64,000 nucleotides of DNA from Campylobacteraceae bacterium (GTDB lineage Bacteria; Campylobacterota; Campylobacteria; Campylobacterales; Campylobacteraceae), in contig JAIRXG010000007.1 in the NCBI GenBank assembly GCA_031268335.1, positions 1 to 64,000 of the forward strand, read 5' to 3'. The first letter of the stretch is position 1; each line of letters begins with the position of its first letter. A program made the translations under genes and the position numbers. Positions 17,228-27,709 of this stretch are shown in pieces. The notes below the pieces were generated by a model, which searched no databases, was not told the DNA's origin, and saw only the letters and a list, made by a program, of their open reading frames with translations.

Positions 17228-18424
17228 ATGGTTTTTTGCAAATTTTTACAAATTAAACGCAGTATAGTTGCTGCGTCTTTGTTAGCATTGGTTTTTATCG
17301 GATGTTCAGGGGATAAAGTTGCTGATTCTGCGCAACAAATGCCGTCACTTCCAGTAAATACTTTTAAAACTCAAAAGGAAGATATTTTCATATCTTTAGA
17401 ATATCCGGCGCGAATAAAAAGCGTCCAACAAGTGCAAGTTGTGGCAAGAATTCCTGGAACTTTGGAAAAAAATTTTTTTCAAGAGGGTTCATTTGTTAAA
17501 GAAGGAACATTGCTTTATCAAATAGACCCATCAAAATACGAAGCAGCGCGCGACCTTGCCAAAGCGCAATTAGGTATTGCTCAAGCAGCGGCAAAAGAAG
17601 CTGATAGAAACTGGCAAAGAATAGAACAATTATACGCAAAAAATGCCGTTAGCCAAAGGGAACTGGATGCGGCTTTAAATGCCTATGAAAGTACAAAAGC
17701 GCAAGTAGAAGCAGCTGAAGCTGTTCTTAAAAATGCTGAAGTTGACTTGAGTTATACAAAAGTTAAAGCAACAGCCAACGGAAGCATAAGTGAAAATCTG
17801 CAAGATATCGGAAGTTATGTCGGCACATCGTCTGCAAATTCGGTACTCGCCGTTATCACCCAAACAAACCCCGTATACGCAGAATTTTCCATACCGGATA
17901 TTGACTTTTTAAAAAAAAGATATATGCTTAGTAAGGGAAACTGGAACAATATAGCTAAAGCTAAATTGCCTGTTAGAATCATAACCCCAGCAGGAGATGT
18001 GTATGATAATTTTGGAACGTTTGATTTTTTGGATAATTTAGTAGATCCTCAGACTTCAACCATAAAAGCAAGAGCGACATTTGACAACAAAAATCAAATT
18101 CTTTTTCCGGGTCTTTTTGTAAGAGTCTCCATAGAAGGACTTGTGTTAAAAGACGCGTTATCTATTCCGCAAAAAGCCATCATACAAGATCCTTTGGGAA
18201 ATTACGTATATGTTATGAGAGAAGGAAAAGCTAAAAAAACTCCCATCAAAACAGATATCACCGTAGCAGGCGGCAACATAATAGTAACGGAAGGCTTGGG
18301 AGAAAATGAGGAAATTATCATTGATAATCTTACAAAAATGAGACCGGATGCCAACGTAGTTTCCGCAATTGTTTTTGCTCAAATGATGGCTGCTAAAGCC
18401 AATACCACGGCGGATAATAAATAA
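17228..18424 (+). CDS. RND efflux periplasmic adaptor (membrane fusion protein, CmeA/AcrA type)
   Basis: 398 residues. Lipoprotein signal ending FIGC (Cys about 26), then the adaptor order of domains: beta-barrel strand, lipoyl half RIPGTLEKNFFQEGSFVKEG, a long alpha-helical hairpin of Ala/Glu-rich heptads (about 105-165), the second lipoyl half, and beta-barrel/membrane-proximal domains to the end. It links the inner-membrane pump to the outer-membrane channel. A GGAG site precedes the ATG. First gene of a three-gene operon behind its own promoter and operator. Confidence 0.93.
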   Translation: MVFCKFLQIKRSIVAASLLALVFIGCSGDKVADSAQQMPSLPVNTFKTQKEDIFISLEYPARIKSVQQVQVVARIPGTLEKNFFQEGSFVKEGTLLYQIDPSKYEAARDLAKAQLGIAQAAAKEADRNWQRIEQLYAKNAVSQRELDAALNAYESTKAQVEAAEAVLKNAEVDLSYTKVKATANGSISENLQDIGSYVGTSSANSVLAVITQTNPVYAEFSIPDIDFLKKRYMLSKGNWNNIAKAKLPVRIITPAGDVYDNFGTFDFLDNLVDPQTSTIKARATFDNKNQILFPGLFVRVSIEGLVLKDALSIPQKAIIQDPLGNYVYVMREGKAKKTPIKTDITVAGGNIIVTEGLGENEEIIIDNLTKMRPDANVVSAIVFAQMMAAKANTTADNK

Positions 18425-18434
18425 AGGCAAATTA

Positions 18435-21400
18435 ATGTTTTCTAAATTTTTTATATATAGACCGATTTTTGCAACAGTAATCTCTATAATAGTATTAATT
18501 GCGGGCTTTGCCGCCATTAAAGAGTTAGCTGTTGAAGAATATCCTAACGTAACTCCGCCGCAAGTTTCGGTTTTTGCAACTTACGTTGGCGCAAGTGCAG
18601 AAACTATAGCAAATACCGTAGCAGCGCCTTTGGAGCAACAAATAAATGGCGTTGATAATATGTTGTACATGACGTCCACTTCATCTTCAAGCGGAGCTTT
18701 ATCTATAAACGTACTTTTTAAAATAGGCACAGATCCTGATCAAGCTACAATCGATGTAAATAACCGCGTACAACAAGTTTTAGCGATACTCCCCTCTGAA
18801 GTTCAAGCAAGAGGCGTTACTGTTATTAAACGTTCCTCAACTATTTTAAAGCTTGTCGCTTTGTATTCTGAAAATAGTACATACAATGTAGGATACATGG
18901 CAAATTACGCTTTAATAAATGTAATTGATGAATTAAAAAGAGTTAAAGGCGTAGGAGATGCTGCACTGTTTAGCAGACAAAACTACTCTATACGTGTTTG
19001 GACAAAACCGGATATGTTGGCAAAATATAATTTTTCGCCAAACGACGTTTTGAATGCCATAAGAGAGCAAAACAGTCAATTTGCACCCGGCAAATTTAAT
19101 CAATCTCCAAATAGCGGTAACGAAGCTTTTACATACTCTATTACAACCGACGGACGTTTTACAAATGTAAAAGAGTTTGAAGATATCATAATGCGCACCA
19201 ATCCCGACGGTTCTACTTTGAGACTAAAAGATATAGCGCGTATAGAGCTTGGCATTGAAGCATATGACGTAGAAGGAAAAATTGACGCTCAAGAAGCGGT
19301 CGCTATAGGTATATTTTTGCAAAGCGGCGCTAATGCTCTGGAAACAGCAGAATTAGTAGATGAAACACTGGAGCGAATTAGTAAAAATTTTCCGGAACAT
19401 TTAAAATATATAGTACCTTACGACACTACTGATTTTATTCAAATTTCTGTAGATGAGGTTGTAAAAACATTTATAGAGGCTATTATACTAGTTATGTTGA
19501 TTGTCTACATGTTTTTAGGAAACGTAAGAGCTACCATTATACCAATGCTTGCCGTTCCCGTTTCAATTATAGGCACATTTGCCGGTATGTATGCTATGGG
19601 CTTTTCAATCAATCTATTGACACTGTTTGGTTTAATACTGGCTATAGGAATTGTTGTCGACGATGCTATCATCGTTATCGAAAATATAGAGAGAATAATC
19701 CACTCAGATCCAAAAATATCCGTGAAAAATGCAGCTGTCAAGGCAATGCAAGAAGTTACTGGTCCTGTTGTTGCGATAGTATTGATTTTGTGCGCCGTAT
19801 TTATACCGGTTTCTTTTTTGGGCGGTTTTGTCGGACAAATGTATCAACAATTTGCTATTACTATCGTTATCTCGGTCGTAATTTCCGGAATCGTGGCTTT
19901 AACGCTAACACCTGCTTTGTGCGCCGTATTTTTAACAAAAAAAGAGCCGCGTCCATTTTGGTTTGTTAGAAAATTTAATGAATTTTTTGACTTCTCAACA
20001 AATATATTTACAAGCGGAGTAAAGCTTATATTAAGATACGGCGTTATAGCGATACTAATATTTGCGGTGCTTATGGGCGCAACATATGAACTATTTAAAA
20101 AAGTGCCGACAGAGTTAGTGCCGCCCGAAGATAAAGGCGTAGTTCTAGCTGCCGTTATGCTTCCGCCTGCCTCTTCGCTTGATAGAACAAAAGAGGTAGC
20201 TAATAAATTTACACAAATAGTCAAAAATGACGAAAATGTCAAACAAACCACATTTATAGCAGGGGTTGACCTTTTAAATAGCTTTTCCGCAAGAACAAGC
20301 AGCGGTATTTCATTTGTTGTGCTTAAAGATTGGGATGAACGCAAAAATCAAAATCAATCCTCTTTTGCAATAGCAAGCAGATTTATGAGGGAATTAAATT
20401 TTATGATTCCGGAAGCTACGGTTGTTGCGTTAAATCCGCCTGCAATTATGGGACTTAGTATATCGAGCGGTTTTGAAATGTATGTGCAAGATAGAACAGG
20501 CGGTTCTATGCAAACCTTGCAAGAATTGACAAATCAAATAGTCGAAAAAGCCAAAACAAGAAAAGAGCTTTCAGGTGCTAGTGTTAGAACAAATTTTGAT
20601 ATCAACTATCCACAATATAAGATAGAGATAGACAAAGAAAAAGCCAAATCTTACGGGGTTTCCATATCCGATGCATTTGCAGCTTTACAGTCGAGCTTCG
20701 GTTCTTACTATGTAAATGATTTTGATCTTTACGGAAGGTCTTACAGAGTAAATGTTCAAGCCGATAATACATATAGGGAAAAACCGGAAGATGCCGGCAA
20801 TATCTTTGTACGTTCGCAAAACGGCAATCTTATACCTTTAAGTTCGCTTGTTAAGTTTGAAAAAATGGTGGGAGCTGATATAATCGAAAGATATAACGTA
20901 TTTAACGCCGCTAAAATCACGGGTGATGCAAATGTAGCGGAAGGATACACGTCGGGAGATGCGTTAAAAGCTATTGAAGAGGTAGCGAATGAAGTGTTGC
21001 CGGAAGGATATAATATCGGCTGGATAGGAAGCTCTTATCAGGAAAAAGAGATGGAAGGTTCCGGCGCTAAGGCATTTTTATTCGGCGTTATTTTCATCTT
21101 TTTGATTTTATCAGCTCAATACGAAAGATGGCTAATGCCTTTAGCTGTTGTAACCGCAGTTCCATTCGCAGCTCTTGGGGCTATTCTTGCTGTTTATTTA
21201 AGAGGTATAAGCAATGATATTTATTTTCAAATAGGACTTTTAGTACTTGTAGGACTTGCAGCCAAAAATGCGGTTTTGATTGTAGAGTTTGCAATGTTGG
21301 CGCAAGAAAAAGGTAAAAATGTACTTGACGCTACTTTGGAAGCAGCAAAACTTCGCTTTAGACCGATAGTTATGACTTCTTTAGCATTTACGCTCGGCGT

Positions 21401-21599
21401 TATTCCTTTGGCGATAAGTTCAGGCGCCGGAGCTGCAAGTCGCCATGCAATAGGCACAGGCGTTATAGGAGGAATGATAGCTTCGACTACCATCGCGATT
21501 TTTTATGTACCTCTTTTTTATAGTTGGCTTGCAAAGTTAAATCAAAAATTTATTTCAAAAAGAACAAATGATAATAAAAAAGGAAATGAAAATGAATAG
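18435..21599 (+). CDS. RND multidrug efflux transporter (HAE1 family, CmeB/AcrB type)
   Basis: 1054 residues, the full length for HAE1 pumps. The start MFSKFFIYRPIFATVISII is typical. Two sets of transmembrane helices flank two large periplasmic loops. Helix 4 carries the proton-relay aspartates in LAIGIVVDDAIIVIEN, and the C-terminal half has the matching GLAAKNAVLIVEFA helix with the conserved lysine. It takes up drugs or bile-like compounds from periplasm and inner membrane and exports them through the channel at the cost of proton entry. Ten bases separate it from the adaptor gene. The substrate range cannot be read from sequence. Confidence 0.95.
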   Translation: MFSKFFIYRPIFATVISIIVLIAGFAAIKELAVEEYPNVTPPQVSVFATYVGASAETIANTVAAPLEQQINGVDNMLYMTSTSSSSGALSINVLFKIGTDPDQATIDVNNRVQQVLAILPSEVQARGVTVIKRSSTILKLVALYSENSTYNVGYMANYALINVIDELKRVKGVGDAALFSRQNYSIRVWTKPDMLAKYNFSPNDVLNAIREQNSQFAPGKFNQSPNSGNEAFTYSITTDGRFTNVKEFEDIIMRTNPDGSTLRLKDIARIELGIEAYDVEGKIDAQEAVAIGIFLQSGANALETAELVDETLERISKNFPEHLKYIVPYDTTDFIQISVDEVVKTFIEAIILVMLIVYMFLGNVRATIIPMLAVPVSIIGTFAGMYAMGFSINLLTLFGLILAIGIVVDDAIIVIENIERIIHSDPKISVKNAAVKAMQEVTGPVVAIVLILCAVFIPVSFLGGFVGQMYQQFAITIVISVVISGIVALTLTPALCAVFLTKKEPRPFWFVRKFNEFFDFSTNIFTSGVKLILRYGVIAILIFAVLMGATYELFKKVPTELVPPEDKGVVLAAVMLPPASSLDRTKEVANKFTQIVKNDENVKQTTFIAGVDLLNSFSARTSSGISFVVLKDWDERKNQNQSSFAIASRFMRELNFMIPEATVVALNPPAIMGLSISSGFEMYVQDRTGGSMQTLQELTNQIVEKAKTRKELSGASVRTNFDINYPQYKIEIDKEKAKSYGVSISDAFAALQSSFGSYYVNDFDLYGRSYRVNVQADNTYREKPEDAGNIFVRSQNGNLIPLSSLVKFEKMVGADIIERYNVFNAAKITGDANVAEGYTSGDALKAIEEVANEVLPEGYNIGWIGSSYQEKEMEGSGAKAFLFGVIFIFLILSAQYERWLMPLAVVTAVPFAALGAILAVYLRGISNDIYFQIGLLVLVGLAAKNAVLIVEFAMLAQEKGKNVLDATLEAAKLRFRPIVMTSLAFTLGVIPLAISSGAGAASRHAIGTGVIGGMIASTTIAIFYVPLFYSWLAKLNQKFISKRTNDNKKGNENE

Positions 21600-23007
21600 A
21601 AAAATATGTCTGGCAATAACTTGCGCACTTATGTTTGCGGGTTGTTCACTCTCTCCAAAATTAACAACCTCACATGTAGAAAACGCTAATATAAGCGCTT
21701 TAGGGCTCAATGTAGACAATAGCAATATGACGATAATATCTGACAAATGGTGGGAAGAATATGGTGACGAAACTCTAAACTCGCTTGTAGAAGAGGCTTT
21801 GAAAAATAATAAAGATTTGGAAATTGCCTTACTTAATATTTCGCTTGCACGCTCTTCATTGGCTATAAAAGAAGCTGACAGATACCCTACTCTTGGTGTT
21901 CAAGGAGGGGCTTCCAGGACTCAAACAAGCGAAGAAGCTTTCTCTTCGCAAGGACGCAGGACAACTTTCAATGATTTTTCATTAAGTGCAATTTTGAGCT
22001 ATGAAGTTGATTTATGGGGAAAAGTCTCTTCCTCAAATGCTGCCGCTAAAGCTGATTTGTTATCCTCAAAGGCATCTGCCGATGGAGTTAGACTCTCATT
22101 GGCAAGCGGAGTTGCGGATAGTTATTTTGTGCTTTTATCTCTAAAAGAACAACTATCTCTTATAAAACAGACTATTAAAACAAGAGAAGAGACATTTGAA
22201 CTTACAAAAACTCGTTTTGAAGCAGGAGTTGAGAGAGAAAGTACATTGGCACAGCAAGAATCTCTTTTATCAAGCGCTAAAATTACAAAAAACAATATAG
22301 AACAACAGATAGCAACCACAGGAAGCGCACTTGGAATATTGCTTGGACGAGATGTGGAAGGATTATTGGCAAATAAAAATATCACAGCCGAAGTATTGCC
22401 AAATGATATTTCAATACCAAATGACATTCCGTCAAACATATTGGAGAGCAGACCGGATATAGAAGCGAGTTTTCAGCAACTTGTGTCGTCTAACGAATTG
22501 ATAGGGGTAGCTCGCGCTGCTTATTTTCCAAGCTTAAGTCTTTCAGCGCTTTTTGGACTAAGCAGCTATGATGCTAGTAATCTATTTAGATCAAGCGCTA
22601 GAACGTGGAATACGGGAGCAACTCTTGCCGCTCCGCTAATAGATTTTGGTAGAACGTCAAATAGTGTTGAAATAGCTGAGATTTCGAAAGATATAGCTGC
22701 GTTAAGTTATGAAAAAACCGTTTTAAACGCTTTTAGCGAAGTCTACAACGCCATGACTTCTCGTATGCTTTTGGAAGAAAATCTAAAAAATGCGCAAGAT
22801 TATGAAAATGCTATCAAACGCACACTTGAACTTGTAAATTATCAATATGAAGCTGGCTTTGTCGATTATCTCTCTGTATTGGACGCGCAGCGTTCGCTTT
22901 TAACCGCGCAATTGTCTACTATCCAAACCCATCAAGCTCTTTTAAGCAGCGGAGTTGCGTTGTTTAAAGCTCTTGGAGGCGGTTGGAACAAAAGCAAACT
23001 TAACTAA
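21592..23007 (+). CDS. Outer-membrane efflux channel lipoprotein (CmeC/TolC-like, OMF family)
   Basis: About 471 residues from the ATG at 21592, chosen because an AAAAAGGA site lies about 8 bases before it; an in-frame start at 21568 is possible. It overlaps the end of the pump gene by 8 bases. Lipobox MFAGC, then two OEP repeats with the long Ala/Ser-rich helices of the NodT subgroup (SDKWWEEYGDETLNSLVEEA at the start, ESRPDIEASFQQLVSSNELIG in the second half). It forms the outer-membrane duct of the tripartite pump. Confidence 0.93.
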   Translation: MNRKICLAITCALMFAGCSLSPKLTTSHVENANISALGLNVDNSNMTIISDKWWEEYGDETLNSLVEEALKNNKDLEIALLNISLARSSLAIKEADRYPTLGVQGGASRTQTSEEAFSSQGRRTTFNDFSLSAILSYEVDLWGKVSSSNAAAKADLLSSKASADGVRLSLASGVADSYFVLLSLKEQLSLIKQTIKTREETFELTKTRFEAGVERESTLAQQESLLSSAKITKNNIEQQIATTGSALGILLGRDVEGLLANKNITAEVLPNDISIPNDIPSNILESRPDIEASFQQLVSSNELIGVARAAYFPSLSLSALFGLSSYDASNLFRSSARTWNTGATLAAPLIDFGRTSNSVEIAEISKDIAALSYEKTVLNAFSEVYNAMTSRMLLEENLKNAQDYENAIKRTLELVNYQYEAGFVDYLSVLDAQRSLLTAQLSTIQTHQALLSSGVALFKALGGGWNKSKLN

Positions 23008-23012
23008 ACAAA

Positions 23013-23033
23013 AGAGGGAAACAATTTCCCTCT
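23013..23033 (+). terminator. Hairpin after the efflux operon
   Basis: A 9-bp perfect stem, AGAGGGAAA with TTTCCCTCT, and a 3-base loop begins 6 bases past the stop. No long T-run follows, so termination strength is uncertain. Confidence 0.6.
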
Positions 23034-23958
23034 GCTCTCATTTAAAAAACCAACTTACATGCAAATATAAAAACATACCAAAAAAGTCGAAGTAGAAAAA
23101 ATAGCGCTATAGTAATAATTCTCATTTAAAATGATATGGTAGCAAAATATAATTTTAAAAAATCAGACATGATAAAAGTTGTGTGTTTAGTATTAAAAAA
23201 CGAAATATATAAATTTTTACGATGAGCATCCATATTTATCAGATAAAAAATAAATGATATTGTTTTGCCGAAACTTATAATAACAAAATATTTTAATTAT
23301 GATTTTGGAGTTAAAAAAATAAAAGATAAAATAGATATTGTTTTTATAGATGTATTGTAAAAAGACTTATGCCTAAAAATTTTAAACAAAATTTCTCAAA
23401 ATATTACAAACAATATGCTGAAATTTATAGCTAAACACAAACACTTGTCATTTGATAACTCAATAAATAACCGTTATCTTAGAAACAGTAAAAAATAGGC
23501 TCAAAAATATTTGACAGCATAAAAATAACTATAAGTAATTAAATCGCAAAAGTTGCCAATTTGACTGCATATTTTAGTTTTATTCTCTGCTTTTATGCAA
23601 TCTTTTTCTAAATCAACAAAATTTTTGCATTAAAACTCTTACATGTATGCTTGCAACAAAATATAAAATAATTAAGCAGTTAAGATTTTGCTTACATGCA
23701 AAGAATATATTAAGCAACTCGTACAAATTTTTGATTTGTTATAAGTTTTACTTTTTACATGTAAGAGAATTTTTCTATATGAATCACATTGTATTCAAAG
23801 GACTACAAGAGCACTGCATATAAAGATAAAAAATTAAAACCCCATTTTAAAGCCTTTACATATAGACTCTTTTATTTTTTATATGTAACTCAAAATATTA
23901 TAGAAACATTTTTGTCTTACATGTAATATTAAATTTTCCTATTTTTGCACAAACTTCC
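23034..23958. other. 0.9 kb intergenic region, no gene seen
   Basis: Convergent gene ends flank this AT-rich stretch. I find no open frame of note. It holds three exact TACATGTA palindromes (23640, 23757, 23920) and ACATGCA variants near 23056 and 23693, a local cluster of the genome-wide motif. Confidence 0.5.
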
Positions 23959-25050
23959 CTATTCTGCCAACTCTTTGTGTAAAATCTCTTCCAATACCAC
24001 GGTAGCATACGCCCCTTTTGTCAGCGTAAATGCCAACTCTACCCATGCATCTTCTTCTTTATATTTAAATTCGGGATTTTCTATAAAATTCCACGCAAAG
24101 CGCCTCGTACCGTCAAGTTTGTTTGAAAATACTTCAGCCTCATCAAAACAGTCGTTCTCTATTTCGCCCGCCAAATCGCAAGCTCTCATCGTTCTGCCTC
24201 CGACAAGCCATCCTGTAATTGTTATATCTTTAGCGTTAAATCTTTCAAGTTCAGCTCCCACATCTTCGCATATAAAAGCTTTACCGTGCGGATAATGATG
24301 GCATACGTCGCCCTTCAAAAGCTTAAAAAATTGCGACTGTTTTTTTACTTCCTTAATATCATTTTTATCCCAACCAAGTGTAGATTGCAACTCTTTTTCG
24401 TTGAAACTTTCAAAATATTTGCTTATCTCAACTCTTTTTGACAACCAATGATTAAAAAGTTCGCTTTGGTATGCGCTAATTAAAAAATCTTCAAGCTTTC
24501 TATTTCTTTCTCTCCTTTCTCCAAGCAATATCGCTCTGCCTTCATTGAAATTGTCTCCACTCTTACCAAAACGCTGATAACCGAAATAATTCGGATAACC
24601 CTCTTTTGATATACGTCCGAAAGCCTCTTTTATCTTCAACGCGTCAATCGGCAAAACTTTTTTTAAGCGAATAAAAAAACGATTGCCCTTTAAATGCCCT
24701 ATTTTTATCTTATTGTTATGATAGTTAGAGCTCAAAATCTTGATATTTTGATGCGTGAAATTTTCAAACGCTTTTTCGTAACTCTTATGGATACTTATGT
24801 ATTGCGTCGTCATACCGTCTTTGTCTTTAAGTCCGGCATATCCGAAATCGCGCATTTTTGCGCCGCTTATTTGACTAAATACTTGCAGCATCTGCCATGT
24901 AGTCAAATCCTTTTTCCTTACATGTAGCACAAGATGTTCGCCCTCATTGCTAAATTCATACAAAGGTATTTCACTTACAACAAAATCGTTTGAATTTTTC
25001 GTAAAATACGCTTGTATGGGCGAGTGATTCATAAAATAAAGTTTGTTCAA
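23959..25050 (-). CDS. truD: tRNA pseudouridine(13) synthase TruD
   Basis: 363 residues from a TTG at 25050. That TTG follows AAAGGA by 6 bases, and the site overlaps the thiL stop; the first ATG (25032) would lie about 24 bases from it. TruD isomerises U13 of tRNA-Glu and relatives. The signature FGYAGLKDKDGMTTQ carries the catalytic aspartate, followed by HLKGNRFFIRLKKV and YPNYFGYQRFG, the family's typical motif II; the insertion domain follows. TruD-ThiL linkage is common in this phylum. Confidence 0.93.
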   Translation of the reverse strand: MNKLYFMNHSPIQAYFTKNSNDFVVSEIPLYEFSNEGEHLVLHVRKKDLTTWQMLQVFSQISGAKMRDFGYAGLKDKDGMTTQYISIHKSYEKAFENFTHQNIKILSSNYHNNKIKIGHLKGNRFFIRLKKVLPIDALKIKEAFGRISKEGYPNYFGYQRFGKSGDNFNEGRAILLGERRERNRKLEDFLISAYQSELFNHWLSKRVEISKYFESFNEKELQSTLGWDKNDIKEVKKQSQFFKLLKGDVCHHYPHGKAFICEDVGAELERFNAKDITITGWLVGGRTMRACDLAGEIENDCFDEAEVFSNKLDGTRRFAWNFIENPEFKYKEEDAWVELAFTLTKGAYATVVLEEILHKELAE

Positions 25051-25060
25051 ATTTTTTCCT

Positions 25061-25882
25061 TTAAAAATGATGCTCTTTGCATTCGCTTTCGTATAGTCCG
25101 TTTTTGGCTTTTGCAAATATGTTAATTGGGGTATTGGTTTTTTGCGCTATTTGAAGTATTTTGTTTTTATATTTAGGTTTAAATACAATGAGCATCTCGT
25201 ACTCTTCGCCGCTGCAAAGCTCCTCTTTTGTAAAATCTCTCAAAAACTCAACATCAAGATTTGAAAGTGCGCAAATACGCGATAAATCTTTGCTAAGAGA
25301 GTCCGATATATCAAGCCCGCACCTTAAATATTTTACAGCTTTTTTTATAAACTCTTCTCTTAAGATAGGCTCTATGAAGCGTGAATTTTTAGAAATTTTT
25401 TTACCCTCAAAAAGTCTGTTTAAATCTTTTAAGCTTCCCCCGAGTTCTCCTGTATAAGCTATCAAATCGCCTTTTTCTAATCCTTTGCGTCTCAAAGTAT
25501 ATTTTCTTTTACTTGAAATAATAGTAATGCTAATGATAAGTTTATCGCCGGATACGGTATCGCCGCCTATGATTTTTATATCATATTGTTTTGCTGTTTT
25601 TAGAAAGCTACATGTAAGCTCTTTTATCTGTTCGGGTGAAAAATCTTTAGGAACAACAACTCCCAAAAGAGCATATTTTGGCTTTGCATTCATAGCTATG
25701 GCATCCGAAATATTTACAAGCATAGCTTTTTTAGCAATTTGCGAAAGAGTAAGCCATTCTCTTTTAAAATGCGTATCTTCGGCAAAGATATCTTTTGAAT
25801 AAACCCATTTGCCAACAACAGCTCCGTCATCGCCTATAAATTTATTTTGAAATTGAGATATTATAAATGATTCTTTATCCAT
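25061..25882 (-). CDS. thiL: Thiamine-monophosphate kinase ThiL
   Basis: 273 residues, a little short for the family but with the full set of motifs. It phosphorylates thiamine monophosphate to the active diphosphate cofactor. FIGDDGAVV near the N-terminus is the metal/phosphate loop, DIFAEDTHF binds Mg-ATP, KAMLVNISDAIAMNAKP is the dimer/active-site helix, IIGGDTVSG the second loop, and CGLDISDSL the C-terminal metal motif. IlvI in this window is one of the enzymes that need its product. Its stop is used as part of the ribosome site for truD, so the two are translated together. Confidence 0.93.
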   Translation of the reverse strand: MDKESFIISQFQNKFIGDDGAVVGKWVYSKDIFAEDTHFKREWLTLSQIAKKAMLVNISDAIAMNAKPKYALLGVVVPKDFSPEQIKELTCSFLKTAKQYDIKIIGGDTVSGDKLIISITIISSKRKYTLRRKGLEKGDLIAYTGELGGSLKDLNRLFEGKKISKNSRFIEPILREEFIKKAVKYLRCGLDISDSLSKDLSRICALSNLDVEFLRDFTKEELCSGEEYEMLIVFKPKYKNKILQIAQKTNTPINIFAKAKNGLYESECKEHHF

Positions 25883-26049
25883 TTTGCTTCCGAGATTAAA
25901 ATCAGTTATTATAGTAGCGCTCCCTTTAATGTTAGATTAGCTACAAAAAGAAACATTTTGACGCATAATTTTAAAAATAGAGTTTGATAAAAAATATAAT
26001 TAAGTGTTTTTGGGCTAAACTACTTAATTCTACTTACTAAGGAGAAAGT

Positions 26050-26745
26050 ATGTCTTATTCGCTTGATATCAGCGCTTTTCGTTTTAATGCAAAAACGGAT
26101 TTTCTTTCATACTACAAACAATATAAAATTAAAATAGATAAAAACGCTCAATTATTAGACGTATTAAATTTAATAAAAAAACAAGACAAAAATTTTTCAT
26201 TTTCAAATAATAACTTTTTAGCCGTCAAAATAAATCATATCGGCGTATATACTCATACTACCGTAAAAACCATAGTAGAAAAACTCGGAACTACCGATTT
26301 AAAAATCGAACCATTGAGCGAATTTAGAGCCGTAAATGATCTTGACATAGATACGAGCGATTTTGAAAAAAAAATAGAACTCTTAAAACCTTTTACAAAA
26401 GAGGAGAGAGATGAAGAGTGTTATCGTGAGCTTGTTTCATATTATTATATTTCGCCGTCTCTTGAATTTGAGCGCGAATATTTTGGAGACTCATTTCTGT
26501 TATTTGCCATCTTTTTGATAAAAAAATATCCTGAAAACAGAGATAAAATATTAAAAATTATAGCAGACGAAGATTGTGGCATTTGGCTTTATGTACCATA
26601 TGGTAATCTCATAATGACTTCTCAAAATGCAATTACTGTAGAAGAAAATATAGCGGAACTCAAAAGAGAGATTTTAAAATATGTTCCAAATACAAATAGC
26701 ATTACAAAACGTGAAGTAAAACGCATTCAAAATTTAAATTTTTAA
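26050..26745 (+). CDS. Conserved protein resembling DUF5644
   Basis: 231 residues with an AAGGAGA site before the ATG. The start SYSLDISAFRFNAKTDFLSYY and a following ferredoxin-like/ubiquitin-like stretch (YKIKIDKNAQLLDVLNLIKK) are reminiscent of the SdhB-type N-terminal fold, but no iron-sulphur cysteine cluster is present (only two isolated Cys). I recall this family as DUF5644, found in Campylobacterota next to an HdrB-C-like protein, exactly as here. It is separated from its neighbour by 10 bases. The function is unknown. Confidence 0.65.
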   Translation: MSYSLDISAFRFNAKTDFLSYYKQYKIKIDKNAQLLDVLNLIKKQDKNFSFSNNNFLAVKINHIGVYTHTTVKTIVEKLGTTDLKIEPLSEFRAVNDLDIDTSDFEKKIELLKPFTKEERDEECYRELVSYYYISPSLEFEREYFGDSFLLFAIFLIKKYPENRDKILKIIADEDCGIWLYVPYGNLIMTSQNAITVEENIAELKREILKYVPNTNSITKREVKRIQNLNF

Positions 26746-26755
26746 GGTTAAAGTT

Positions 26756-27592
26756 ATGTCTGAATATATTATATTTGACGCATTAGATACCAAACTTTGC
26801 ACAGAACCTTTTATGGCAGCCAAAACACTTTTAAAGAAACTTTTTATAGCAAATCAAACTATAAAAACGCAAAACAATGATATCGGATTTGAAAACCACA
26901 TATTTAATCCGGAAGCTTTTGCTGAGAAATTCGCGTCTATTTTAGCGCAAGCCGGAAAAAACGGCGAAGCTATAATTGCTCTTGAAAACAGTTCGTTTTA
27001 TTCTTTGCAATATGCGAAAAATTATATATCAAATAACTCCTATGTTAAAAATAAAATAGAAAAAAAGCTAAATTTACTTGAGCTAACCACAGATTTTCTA
27101 GCCAAAGTGGTACATGTAGAAGAACTTTTATTGACTAAAAATGTTATTGACGGCATCGGCAAAAATACGAAACAGTTATTTGAAGGTTTCAAAGCAGCCG
27201 TATATATGGGAGCACATTTTGACTTTAACCGTAATGTAAATAATAACTTGAATAGACTTTTTGATACCATAAAACTCTCCCGTGTCCATTTTGATAGAGA
27301 GTTATGCCCACATGGGTATGATATACACTCTTATGCACCTGAAGTAGCTGTGAAAATGGCAGGTGCAATTTTATCGGACGCTTTTGACAATGGTGCTGAT
27401 TTTATTATTGTAAACGATATAAGAGCATTTTATATGTTTGATACATACCGTAAAAATATTGAAAAAGTAATAGGCAGACAAATACCTCTCTATGTGTTGA
27501 CAATACCGCAAGTTGTTTTACTCGCCTTTGGTGAAAAAGATAAAAAGCTTTTAGGCTTTAACGCATATAAAGTCAAGCCGTCTATCTTGTAA
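26756..27592 (+). CDS. Conserved protein resembling HdrB C-terminal domain without its cysteine motifs
   Basis: 278 residues. The layout (FNPEAFAEKFASILAQAGKNG, then the FYSLQYAKNYI region, then ADFIIVNDIRAFYMFDTY) resembles the CCG domains of heterodisulphide-reductase subunit B and succinate dehydrogenase subunit E. The CCG and Cx2C-type cysteines expected for the iron-sulphur site are not there; only Cys16 and one in LCPHGYDIH remain. It pairs with the upstream DUF5644-like gene. I read it as a degenerate, probably non-redox paralogue; this is inference with moderate uncertainty. Confidence 0.5.
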   Translation: MSEYIIFDALDTKLCTEPFMAAKTLLKKLFIANQTIKTQNNDIGFENHIFNPEAFAEKFASILAQAGKNGEAIIALENSSFYSLQYAKNYISNNSYVKNKIEKKLNLLELTTDFLAKVVHVEELLLTKNVIDGIGKNTKQLFEGFKAAVYMGAHFDFNRNVNNNLNRLFDTIKLSRVHFDRELCPHGYDIHSYAPEVAVKMAGAILSDAFDNGADFIIVNDIRAFYMFDTYRKNIEKVIGRQIPLYVLTIPQVVLLAFGEKDKKLLGFNAYKVKPSIL

Positions 27593-27709
27593 TTACCACA
27601 CTTATAAATAAATGCTTAAATAGGATAATAAATATCTTTTTTAATTATATGCTAATCGTCTTTCGTATAAAATTTCAATGCCTAATTTTAAAATAAAGGA
27701 AAAAGTAAA

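Noticed and set aside
25051-25116. Longer TruD start overlapping thiL by 56 bases
   Set aside because: A TTG at 25050 has an AAAGGA site at the thiL stop with proper spacing, while the longer version has none.
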